Source: Anisus vortex
Lineage: Eukaryota; Mollusca; Gastropoda; Planorbidae
Reading direction: 5' to 3'
DNA: 64,000 nt
Assembly: GCA_949126835.1 (NCBI GenBank)
Contig: OX421507.1
Coordinates: 11,335,400 to 11,399,399, forward strand
This document shows positions 44,513 to 54,661 of this stretch, piece by piece. Under the pieces are notes generated by a model that did no database searches, was not told the origin of the DNA, and worked only from the letters and a program-made list of their open reading frames with translations. The translations under genes and the position numbers were made by a program. Every line of letters begins with the position of its first letter. Positions within the stretch are counted from its first letter, which is position 1.

Positions 44513-45674
44513 GCCCACCTGCGCAATACTAGAAAATCATCTTAATTCTTCCCCACCTCACCTTCCCTCACCCTAGTCATTCCTGGCCTGTATGTTGTAC
44601 TAAAAAGAAGTGAGAAGGTGAGAATAGGGGAATAACTCTTGGCTGTAGGGGTGACACTACCCCCCCCTCCCCTTTCTGGCACTAATATTTACCAACCGTT
44701 TTGCAAGTTTTCCCGTCCCACGTCCCAGGTCCCACCCCACAATCTTCCTTTTTAAAACCACCTAGATCATATTTTCTTTTTATTAAAGTAGTGTTTTTAT
44801 TTTTTTATTTTTACAAATCGTTGTGAAAGTTCTGAAAAAAATAAAAATAAACACAAACCAACATCAACGAACCTGTGATGGTTCTCCGTGTCATGAAAAC
44901 ATGGCAGTGTCTCATACAGGTTGGCTAATTGCTGGAGAAAGACAATCCACAAGTTAATTTTTTTTTTTCTCCAGTCGAGCAAGGAACCGATCGGTAAAAA
45001 GTAAACAACCACTCACACACACACGAACACGCGCAGACAATCTCATATACGCACACGTACTCACGCAAAAAAAACAAACAACACCCACTTAAACAAACAA
45101 TCTCTCTCTTACACACACACACGCACGAACACTCAGATTTAAATAGCATAAGAAAGAGAGAGAGAACGAAAAAATACAATATGGAGTTTAATTGACGTGA
45201 GACCCGGATGACGCGGGAAAGGAAAAAACAAAAACAAATAAAGAAGAATAAAGATATGCAGACGTGAAAAAAGAACTACTCGATCAGGGTTAGGCTAAAT
45301 ATGAGAAGGAGGGGGTGGAGGTGGCGGTGGGTACTTTTCTTTATTGTTTTGTTATTTAAAACGAGGACAAATACTACGGTTAGAATACCCCGCAACTGAT
45401 TGTAATTAGATAATTAATTATGCCAACAATAGGGGATTACAGCAAATATTTTGAAAGGAGCAACTTCAAAATACGGAATGAGAGGTTTTTAATCTAAAGC
45501 ATTCAACGTTTTATTTTTGTGTGTTTTGTTTCTATTAGCGGATTGGTTGTTTTGTAGAGCAAGCACAGTGTATATTTGCCCGGGGGGGGGGGGGGGAAGG
45601 GAGGGGAAGGAAAGTTGTGCTTGCGCCAGCATGTAATATCCCAAGAAGTTTTTAGGGCCTATAAGGTTTTGGCA
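44513..45674. other. Unassigned sequence
   Basis: (CA)n near 45015 and 45108. Poly-G near 45583. No gene recognised. Confidence 0.4.
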
Positions 45675-45840
45675 AGTGCCTCTTGAGTCCCCAACCCAGC
45701 TTGTGATGTGGGTACATGTTATCAGTTAGTCGTGCAAAGTGAAAATGTAAGGGAGCACTGTGCTGGCCACACCATCCAAATGTATATCATGACAGAATCT
45801 AACTGCATTAAACACTACTGCCGAAACGACGCTGCAAGGG
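45675..45840 (+). mobile_element. SINE family A, headless diverged fragment
   Basis: Matches linker and central domain in order: CTTGAGTCCCCAACCCAGCT, GTGGGTACATGTTATCAGTT, then CACTGTGCTGGCCACACCAT. The head and tail are absent. Confidence 0.55.
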
Positions 45841-47052
45841 ACTCTTTTAATATGTTCATTTTTTATATTAAGGGTTGCCTTTTGCCTGATCTACATCTCT
45901 TCCCTTTTTTCCGACCCCATATCAGCTCATCAGTGTTCGCATAACTCAAATGATAGTCGATAGTGAAAATTGAGGCGTGGAATGGGTTAACCGTTTCATT
46001 AAGAAAAAAACTTTAGTGATCTCTCCTGAAGTTAATTAGATTTGCATAATGTGCCCCTAAGCTTGTTAATAAGCGCGTCAACTATCGAGCTTGACCATAC
46101 GCTAAATCTAAGATGTGGGTATAATCAGTACATTTTGATAACCGGAGAGAAATATTTCAGAAGACAATGGGAATCAATCTTTTTCTCTATGTGTTCTATC
46201 GACTTCCCTTGAGGAAGCGAAGGGGTTGGAGGAGAAGCGGTCGGGGTTAAGGGCAGGGCGAAGGGCTTCAGTAAAGTCCACTCCCTTGAGGCTGAGGGGA
46301 GGTGGGGGTGAGAGTTATGTGGATAATGGAGAATTCATTCCATATGTTAATTTGCACGTCTAATTAGGTCGGTGTAGATTGGAAGCGAACATATGAATAC
46401 GGAGATAGAGGAGTGAAACCGAATCAGTTGGACTGTGTGTGTGTGTGTGTGTGTGTGTGAGTGTGTGTGTGTGTGTGTGTGTGAGTGTGTGTGTGTGTGT
46501 GTGAAACCTGAGAATGGGGTTAGAAAGATTGTTTGTGGGGTAGGGTGGGGGGCAGGGGATATTTCAAATGCAATGGTAATGGGTCGATGAGGGTTTTCAC
46601 CAGAGAACTCTTTTAGTAGGTCATGATATCACTTTTAGTAGGTCATGATATCATTTTTCTTCAACTTTGATCCCCTGGTTACTTAAGTTATCGGTCAATT
46701 AAAATATCGATATTTCAGTGAACAGCTGAACAAACGCTCCTTGTTCATTGTTGTTTTTAGGAAAGGTGGGGGGGGGGGGGGGGAGTGGAGGTAAGGAATA
46801 AGGGGAGCTAATGTCCACCGATTGAGTTAAACGTAGACCACCGATTAATCATAAACTCGGGCTACGCAACATTGGAGAAAAGTGCAAGCAGATGTCTGGG
46901 CCCCTGGACCGCCTTAATGCATTTCATTTTCTTTTCTTTTCTTTTTTTTTTTTGGTGGGCTGTGTGTGATGTTTTTACCCTAATTTGAACACAAATACAT
47001 TCTGATGTCTAAATGATGTCCCCAAAGAGTAATTGAGAGTCCAAGTAAGTTT
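45841..47052. other. Unassigned; (GT)n and 21-bp duplication
   Basis: (GT)n at 46432-46503. CTTTTAGTAGGTCATGATAT occurs twice at about 46610-46655. Poly-G at 46768. No gene recognised. Confidence 0.45.
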
Positions 47053-47362
47053 TTATTCTTTTCCTTTAAACAAAAATTGTTTGATTGCCCAAGGAGAATC
47101 GGATATTTTCTGATTGAATTGACCTGACCAATGTACGATATTTGCCTCATAGCACAATAGTACCCTAACCCTTATGCGAGAACAAATGCATATAAAAACT
47201 TTTTTATTTTTGAGTGGCATCCGGGCATGGAATGGGTTGCCTGAACAAACCAGGAAAACCATTAACTTAACTTAACTTAAAACACTAATAGAAATGCAGG
47301 ACTAGACTCCACCCGCGGGAGAGCGTAGGACGCAATAATCTTCTTTATATAGAGAGCGACTG
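47053..47362 (+). pseudogene. 5'-truncated LINE, ORF2 C-terminus and 3' UTR
   Basis: The plus strand has the block CTTATGCGAGAACAAATGCA followed by the GGCATCCGGGCATGGAATGG segment encoding the MEWVA/WNGLPEQTRK-type terminus. The 3' UTR block (GGACGCAATAATCTTCTTTA) ends with AATGCATAAGATAAG, from which the following array starts. Confidence 0.7.
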
Positions 47363-47365
47363 TAA

Positions 47366-47757
47366 TGCATAAGATAAGATAACGACTTATACTCGTGGAC
47401 CTCAGATAAGATAACGACTTATACTCGTGGACCTCAGATAAGATAACGACTTATACTCGTGGACCTCAGATAAGATAACGACTTATACTCGTGGACCTCA
47501 GATAAGATAACGACTTATACTCGTGGACCTCAGATAAGATAACGACTTATACTCGTGGACCTCAGATAAGATAACGACTTATGCTCGTGGACCTCAGATA
47601 AGATAACGACTTATACTCGTGGACCTCAGATAAGATAACGACTTATACTCGTGGACCTCAGATAAGATAACGACTTATACTCGTGGACCTCAGATAAGAT
47701 AACGACTTATACTCGTGGACCTCAGATAAGATAACGACTTATACTCGTGGACCTCAG
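47366..47757. repeat. 32-bp minisatellite, 12 copies
   Basis: Unit AGATAAGATAACGACTTATA plus CTCGTGGACCTC, repeated 12 times with one A/G difference (47583). It begins at the 3' terminus of the LINE at 47053-47362. Confidence 0.97.
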
Positions 47758-48665
47758 AATTGGGAGTCTTGAAGCATTAATGTTTTTAATGATGGTCTTA
47801 ACTCGCGGAGAACGCATCTAAGTTTCAGACAGAATGACTGGACTGGATATTGGTCCATTGGCCTTCCGAACAATTTTGCTGCCACAATGAAACAAAAGGC
47901 GAAACGAATGGCATGGATTCTTTGTTTTTAAAAAGGGATCCGATTCTGGGCTGTCTTTTTTTTTTTAGAAAACCAAAAGTTGCAAGGCTTTTTTTTGGCC
48001 ACATAACCTCTTTCGTATGTTGTGCACAGTGCTGTTTCACTCGAATACAAAGAACTAATGAGGATTGTTTATCATTAACAAAAAGAGAGAAGAATGTACA
48101 AAACAAATGTGCATTAGTAATTAAAATTATGTTTTTTGTTTTTTTTAAAGTGTGCCTTTTGCGGCAAATCGGTGGGAATAAAAGGGGGGGGGGCAACTGT
48201 GGCACACTATTGGCTCCCCCCCCCCCTTTTTTCCCATACTGCTTATTAACCATGTCAAGAAATCACCAATAGTCCTCCCTCCCTCCTACCCCCGGCCACA
48301 ACCAATATTTCTCCCAACACGTGAAATTTACTCTTCAAATTTTAAAGAGGATGACTTTCCCCCGGAAATTCCCGCAAATATTTGCATTCACACACACACA
48401 CATCTAAATGGCATGTTATCATATCCTCGTGTAAGTTATTCGAGATAGAAGTTGTGTGTATGTGTGTGTGTCTGTTGGGGGTTTATCTGTGATGATTTCG
48501 CAAAGAAAGAGGTAGTTTGAGGGTGAGTGGCGTGGGTCGGGGGGGGGCGGGGAGTGGAGGTGAGAGCTCTTGTTGTTGGCTAATTGCTCACCCCTCGTGT
48601 TCTATCCCATACATCCCCCCTCCCTAGTCCCTACCGACCCCGTATAATTGAATCACTCTCCTCTT
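47758..48665. other. Unassigned sequence
   Basis: 140- and 142-codon open frames overlap on opposite strands (47850-48272 and 47825-48253). Neither has a recognisable domain, so neither was called. G and C tracts lie near 48186 and 48218. Confidence 0.4.
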
Positions 48666-48668
48666 CTA

Positions 48669-48709
48669 GCGGAAGTGTGTGTTCACGCGCAAGTTTCAAG
48701 ATGGCGGCC
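48669..48709 (+). promoter_or_regulatory. Candidate ETS + YY1 promoter-like motif pair
   Basis: GCGGAAGTG (48669-48677) fits an ETS/GABP site, and CAAGATGGCGGCC (48697-48709) fits the YY1 consensus. This pairing is typical of TATA-less housekeeping promoters in animals, where the ATG of the YY1 site can be the start codon. Here that frame runs only 10 codons to a stop, with no good splice donor seen. Confidence 0.3.
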
Positions 48710-49239
48710 GAGATAGTGTTTTTCAATATTTGAAAACAAAATAGTGGAAAAAAAAAGAAAAAAAAAAGCATAGATCGTTTGAAGTTGGAAAGGGGAGGGG
48801 GAGGGGGGGGGCGTCCGGTAGGAGAAGCGAAAAGTGCGGTTATGACAATTTGATCGTATTTAGCCGTTTATACAACACACAAAAAAAACGCGATGTAGTT
48901 TGGATGCTTTTCACGCTAAGATGCCATTTTGGGGCCCTTGACTAGGTCATTGTCCGTGGCTCGTGTGTGTGTCTACGTATGGGACAGGGGGGGGGGTCGT
49001 AGTGAGTACACACAAAAGGGCTGGGGGGTGGGGAGAAGGCACTTGATGGCATTCTGTTGGATACCTGGGCTAATATTTGAGCTAGAGAGTCCGTGAAGTG
49101 GTCGATGAGCTAGTGGGTGGGTGCGTGCGAGGGTCGAAGAAGGAGGGGGGGGGGTTTCATCCCACAAACCACGCTCTTGTGTTGAATGACAGTGTGTGGG
49201 GGGGGGGGGTAAGTTTAAGTGAATCTTTGGCTTAGACAG
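48710..49239. other. Unassigned, G tracts
   Basis: G-rich tracts at 48793-48815, 48986, 49143 and 49198. No gene recognised. Confidence 0.4.
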
Positions 49240-49455
49240 CTAGACGGATAGACGTACAGACGGATAGACCGATAGACAGCTAGATCGAGAGATCGAGAGA
49301 TAGACAGATTGATATATAGCAAGATAATAGATAGATAATAGATAGATAGTAGATAATAATAATATATAATAGCTAGATAATAGATATATAGATAGAGATA
49401 GCTTTGATAAGAAAATTATATATATATATATATAGAGAGAGAGAGATATAGATAG
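49240..49455. repeat. GATA-type microsatellite, left of the LTR element
   Basis: Degenerate GATA/AGAT and (AT)n. It is the left part of the microsatellite that continues at 60134, so the LTR element landed in it. Confidence 0.85.
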
Positions 49456-50130
49456 TGTCATGTATATTGTTTTTCCAAGAATTGGAACACGCAATGTTTA
49501 TTCTTCTCTCTCTCTCTTTTCTCACTACACACAATATTAGGACGTTTAGTAGGAAAACAAAAGATTCTAGGTAATGTTGGGATTCTGTGTTGATCTCAAA
49601 TTCTCAGGGTCTGGGAACGACTCATTATTTAATAGGGGAAGTTCCTATCGTTTTGTTATGAGTTTTGTAATGATACCATGATTTTCACCCCTACTGGTAA
49701 TGGGTCTGTCCCTTGCACCACTCGGATGGTATTTAATGATTTGTTTTGTCTGAAAGACAGAGAGTTTCAAAATATGTTCCTTTGAGAACGTTTGTGTTTG
49801 CACTATTTTATTATAACTGTACATAATAGATATATTGTATATATTGAACATATCACCTGAAATAAACTATCAACAACAGTTACACTGAAGCTTCCTTGTC
49901 AAGTTACTATTCTATTGTGTTGTACACATTACTATAAGATTTATCTACTACTCTAATGTCCAAGAAAGGAAATGTTGGAATACAAATACTGAGTTTGTGC
50001 CCAGGACTATAAGAAGAGTTCGTGTAATACTGAAACATAAATACTAATAATTAAAGTCTCCCCTAGGACTAACGAGAATTATCAGCAAGATCTACACAGC
50101 TCTGGCCACAAGGGGATTGTGGACGTAACA
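49456..50130 (+). repeat. 5' LTR, 675 bp
   Basis: Starts TGTCATGTATATTG and ends GGACGTAACA. AATAAA at 49861-49866 is a likely polyadenylation signal. It differs from the 3' LTR by three substitutions, near 49813, 49884 and 49907. Confidence 0.97.
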
Positions 50131-50280
50131 AAATTTGGTGGTCTCGCCCGGTATATTTGAGTTCTACTTTTCCTGACCTAAGATTGACAAAATTTGGTGG
50201 TCTCGTTCGGTATATTTGAGTTCTACTTTTCCTGATCTAGGATTGGAAAAAATTTGTTGATCTCGTCTGGAAAATTTGAA
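50131..50280 (+). repeat. Leader with three 59-60-bp tandem repeats over the primer-site region
   Basis: Units start AAATTTGGTGGTCTCG at 50131, 50190 and 50250 (third diverged and short). TGGTGGTCTCGCCCGG directly after the LTR is where a tRNA primer-binding site should be. TGG would pair with CCA of a tRNA whose acceptor starts GGTCTCG. I could not match the tRNA. Confidence 0.8.
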
Positions 50281-50282
50281 AA

Positions 50283-51107
50283 TTTTATTGTTAAGGTCAA
50301 CTCTCAACAAAGGAAAAGCATTGGACGTAGTGTTGAGTTTAACACCCGAGGAAATAAATGACTATGAAGTGATCAAAGATAGGGTGCTAAAAGTTATTCC
50401 CTGACACCAGAAAAATATAGAAAGCTATTTAGAGACAGCAAGAAGGCATATGATCAAACTCATGTAGACTTTTTGAGACAAAAGGAGAAAATGTTAGAAC
50501 AGTGGCTAAGGTCACAGAATGTAAGTGAGTTTGATAAACTCAAGAATCTAATATTGTTTGAGGAATTCAATGATTGTATTCGAGTGGATATTAAAACCCA
50601 CATCTCAGACCGAGGGCTGAAGATGTGCATGAAGCTGCTAGATTGGCAGATAACTATGCCATAATTCACGCCAGCATAAAGCCATATTATGCTGACAAAC
50701 CCAAAGTGCACAAACCAGAGTCCAAAGAGGCTAGTAAACCAAAAGAGACAAATGAAAACAATAATAAGAACAGTGGTGTAAATAATAATAGTAACTTAGT
50801 TCATTTCAGGAATCAGACAGATGTAAATAAAGCAAAGGTGGTATGTTTCAATTGCAAGAAAGAGGGCCACATGAAGAAAGATTGTTGGATCCTTACCAAG
50901 AAGCAAGGTGCTATTCTACACTGTGCCAGAGTGCAGAAAGACAGCAAGCAGACAGAAGAAGTGTGCAACACAGGGTCAAGAAACTCAAAAGAAATGCGGC
51001 CGGCATCGCCCATAGTTGTGGAGTCGATGGTTTTTGAGAACAGTCTATCTAAGGTAAAAGAGAATAGCTGTAGGGACTCAATCTATTATGCTTTCAGAAG
51101 GCCGTGA
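50283..51107 (+). pseudogene. gag pseudogene: SCAN-like capsid and zinc knuckle
   Basis: The region reads as gag in three successive frames. 50283-50401 carries an LTPEEINDYEVIKDRVLK segment. 50404-50615 has YRKLFRDSK, EQWLRSQNV and LILFEEF motifs, the pattern of the SCAN domain and its Gmr1-type capsid relative. 50619-51104 has an ARLADNYA helix and a CX2CX4HX4C zinc knuckle (CFNCKKEGHMKKDC, 50844-50885). In-frame TGA at 50402-50404 and a frame change near 50613-50618 break it, each consistent with loss of one base. No start codon or N-terminal part is seen; the leader runs straight into mid-gag, so the 5' part may be deleted. Confidence 0.75.
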
Positions 51108-53514
51108 GGAACAGATGGTTCCTGAAGTCCCGGAAGAGGACGACCTATCCGATTTTCGACCCTTTGTCTACGAGGGGACAGTGTCGACAGAAGTCGATGT
51201 ACTCAGCAAGAAGAAAATACAGATATTACGTGACACGGGTTCTGCTGTCAGCGTGATCCTGGAGGGCAGTGTGCCGTTAACGGATGCCACCAGTACCGGT
51301 GAGTCTGTTGTGCTGAGAGGTGCTAGTATGGAGGCTGTGGAAGCTCCACTGCACAGAATAAAACTCGAGTCGGATATTTTTACAGGTAACATCGTAGTGG
51401 GAGTGTGGCGCGCACTACCCGTCAAAGGCGTTTCCATGATATTAGGAAATGACATTATGGGCGGCAGAGTCACTGTCGAGCCCATGGTTAAAGTGTTGGA
51501 GACAAAGATGGCGGAGGACAAAAACCTACGTCCTGCCAATGAACGCCCAACATGTGCACTGACAAGAGCAATGCAGGAAAAGAAGTCGGTAAAGACTCCT
51601 GCTACGCCGTGTAGTGCAACGAAAGATGTGTTTGTCTGTTCTGAAGACACACATGCGAATGAAACAGTGATAACAGAAACACCTGACATCGATTTAAGTG
51701 CTACGTTCTTTGCTGAATTAACAACTGGTGATGCAACGGAGAACGATAACATTTTGTCACCAAAGCAGAAATTGGTGAAAGAACAATTGAATGACGAAGT
51801 AATAATGCAACTCAGAATGAAAGCTGTTGATGAAAAGACTGCAGATGCAATGGCGGAATGTTTCTACATGAAAGATGAAGTGTTGATGAGAAAGTCGAAA
51901 CCGCTCAACTCAGGTACAAACGAGTGGGGCAGTATTCACCAGATAGTAATACCTAAGTGCTATCGTCAAGATATACTGCGTATGGCGCATGATCTTCCTT
52001 TCGCTGGTCACATGGGAGTCAGAAAAACGCACCACCGTATCCTCCCTTACTTCTACTGGCCAGGACTGAGAAGAGATGTCGAACAATACTGCAAGACTTG
52101 CCACGTATGCCAAATGGTAGGACGTCCTAACCAACGAATTCCTGTCACTCCACTCCAGCCGATACCAGCGTTCGACGAATCATTCAGTCATATACTCATT
52201 GATTGCGTGGGCCCGTTGCCGAAAACAAAAGCCGGTTTTCAATACCTGCTCACAGTCATGTGTTCATCCACTCGCTTCCCGGAAGCCATTCCGTTGCGGA
52301 ACATAACAACAGTGAAGGTGGTAGACGCCCTGACAAATTTCTTCACACGTTATGGCCTACCGAAGACAGTACAGTCCGACCAGGGGACTAACTTTACTTC
52401 GAACATTTTCAAACAAGTCATGGAACAATTAGGGATAAGCCATAGGCTATCAAGTGCCTATCATCCTGAGAGCCAGGGAGCTCTGGAAAGGTTTCATCAG
52501 ACATTAAAATCGATGCTTAAAAAGTACTGTTATGAAAACGAGAAAGACTGGGATAAGGGTGTGCCTTATGTACTGTTCGCTGCAAGGGAGGCCACTCAGG
52601 AATCCCTGGGGTTTAGCCCATTCGAACTTGTGTATGGACACTCAGTCAGAGGTCCGTTGAAACTTCTACATGAAACTTGGCTAACGGACAGTGAACCGAT
52701 TGGACTTTTGTCATATGTAGATAAATTTAAAAATAGGCTTTATCATGCTTTTAACCATGTGAAGATTCATTTTCCACAGATGCAGGAGCGTATGAGACAG
52801 AACTATGACCGTAAAGCTACAGCTAGAACTTTTGCACCAGGTGACAAAGTTCTTTTGTTTCTACCTTTGCAAAATCAGCCTTTAAGTGCAAAGTTTAGTG
52901 GACCCTATGAGATAGAGTCAAAGCTTGGCGAGGTCAATTATTTGATAAAGACTCCTGACCGGAGACAAAAGCAGAGGGTATGCCATATTAATTTGCTTAA
53001 GCCCTATGTTTCAAGGGAAAAGAGTAAACTACGGGAGGTCCCCATGATTTTATTAGCTAGAGTCCCGACGGACTTATCTAGGATAGAATATAAGTTTGCA
53101 GAAAGTAAACTTAATAATACAGATGCCCTTAAGAGTTTAGATACAAGGCTAGAACATCTTCCGGTAGAAGATAACGAGAAGATTATTGAGCTGGTACATG
53201 AAAATAAGTCAATGTTTACAAATGTTCCCAGTAGGACACATGTAATAGAGCACGATGTAGTGTTAACCGAGGGTGTCAGGTCTATTAAGCAGCATCCATA
53301 TAGAGTTGACCCCATCAGACCTGAGCATATTAGAGCAGATGTAAAGTATATGTTAGAAGATGACATAGGAGAAAAATGTGATAGCAAATGGTCTACACCC
53401 TGTGTGATGGTACCAAAAGCCGACCACACACCTCAGTTTTATAGAGACTTTGGGAAATTAAGTAATTTGACAGAGACCGACTGGTATCCCATTCCCGTAT
53501 CATCGACAAGATAG
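51088..53514 (+). pseudogene. pol: protease-integrase-start of RT, truncated
   Basis: 808 codons are open from ATG 51088. The frame is open from 51058 and overlaps gag by about 50 nt in a different frame, so Gag-Pol probably needs ribosomal frameshifting. Order: aspartic protease (DTGS, residues 49-52; ILGND 118-122); HHCC integrase finger (H301, H308, C338, C341); integrase core D372, D431, E467 with exactly 35 residues between the last two; GPY motif 605-607; linker; then the RT N-terminus (IKQHPYRV 733-740, STPCVMVPK 769-777, YPIP 800-803). The frame ends just past YPIP. The RT palm with YxDD and most of RNase H are missing. Protease and integrase look intact. Confidence 0.88.
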
Positions 53515-53560
53515 GGACAACGTCACAGCTGATACTCTATCTCGGGTGCTACATGATTGA
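53513..53560 (+). pseudogene. RNase H C-terminus after internal deletion
   Basis: In a third frame, RDNVTADTLSRVLHD then TGA is the conserved end of Ty3/gypsy RNase H (NxxADxLSR). It lies directly after the RT start, so roughly 1.3 kb of RT and RNase H has been removed, with the join at about 53511-53516. It also shows that RNase H was the last pol domain. Confidence 0.75.
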
Positions 53561-54032
53561 CTGAATAACCCTATACTTCTTTTTCAGATCATCTCACTTA
53601 TTCATTAAGAATGTGTCATGATAACCTATCATTCGTTTGAATTTTGATTATGGAATACCTATAGAATACTTGTATCATACAGAAGTCAAGTCTTTTGAAA
53701 GTATTAATAATTTGTATAATCATGTATTATATTGATGTTGTGATATATTTTAAATTCATTTGATTATGGAAAAGAAATTCCATTTAAATGTTGATGCATG
53801 ATGCAATAAATATATAAATATGCACGTATTTACTTGATATTCATGGATAAAAGTAATTGTCATCACATGCAATTAAGTGGGAAAACTTTGAGCTAGTTGA
53901 TTTATTATCTTGTTTTATTTTAGTTAATGAATGGAACTAAATAATAATATGTACAATTTTTATCTTAGAAAGAGATGTAATATCAATTGGTATAAATTAA
54001 TAGATAATATTGGAAATCTATTGCTAAATTGT
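53561..54032 (+). other. 3' non-coding region of the LTR element
   Basis: AT-rich, no open frame of note. It continues past the nested LINEs to 59446. Confidence 0.6.
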
Positions 54033-54485
54033 TATATCTGCTCCGATCTCTGCACTGGCTACCCATCAACAACCGGATCTCATATAAGCTGGCTTCCCTC
54101 TGTTATAGGTGCCTGAATAACTGCGCCCCGGATTATCTTCGCTCTTGTATGGAGCTCTACACCCAGTCCCGCCCACTTCGTTCGGCATCTGACGCGCTTA
54201 CTCTGCGGATCCCTCGTGTGAGGCTAGTGTCCGCTGGCGAACGTTCATTTTCCTACGCAGGACCGTCCGCTTGGAATCACCTCCCACTACAGCTTCGCCA
54301 GAGCCCTAGCTATGACACCTTCAGGAGCCGGCTGAAGACTCACCTATTTCGTCAGCAGAATTAGCGTATTACTATATATTTCGTTGTCTGTCTGTATTCT
54401 GTAACTGTCGTCTGCGCATAGAACTGTCACCAACGGGATATGCGCTATATAAGCACCGTTATTATTTATTTATTTATTATTTATA
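54033..54485 (+). pseudogene. 5'-truncated LINE (CR1/L2-like) with (TTAT)n tail
   Basis: About 110 codons encode the C-terminal segment found after the RT in many animal LINEs: LHWLPINNRISYKLA, then SRPLRSA, PRVRLVSAGERSFSY, GPSAWNHLPLQLR and LKTHLFRQQ. The frame stops at 54364. The 3' UTR ends ATATAAGCACCG followed by TTATTATTTATTTATTTATT. A different family from the nested full-length LINE and on the opposite strand. Confidence 0.8.
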
Positions 54486-54661
54486 TCATGGTAATAGAAT
54501 GGGAAAAACTAGTGGATATTCACTATGTTGTATAGGTTGTTATATATTCCATATATCCTGGAACGGAGGGAAACAAAGGTACCTAAAGGTGTACAGTCAT
54601 TCAACCCTGAACAAACTTTTATATTAAACTTTCAAATTTGCCAAAAACGCATAATAGTGGA
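54486..54661. other. Junction region between nested LINEs
   Basis: Either the 3' UTR of the minus-strand LINE or LTR-element sequence. No poly-A or target duplication could be fixed. Confidence 0.4.

Noticed and set aside
47366..47757. Regular 32-bp direct repeats resembling a CRISPR array
   Set aside because: Units are contiguous with no variable spacers and the DNA is eukaryotic, so it is a minisatellite.
47825..48272. Overlapping 140- and 142-codon open frames on both strands
   Set aside because: No recognisable domain, homopolymer-encoded ends, and equal openness on both strands argue for chance.
51168..53429. Minus-strand open frames of 194 and 141 codons
   Set aside because: They are antisense shadows of the LTR-element pol frame.
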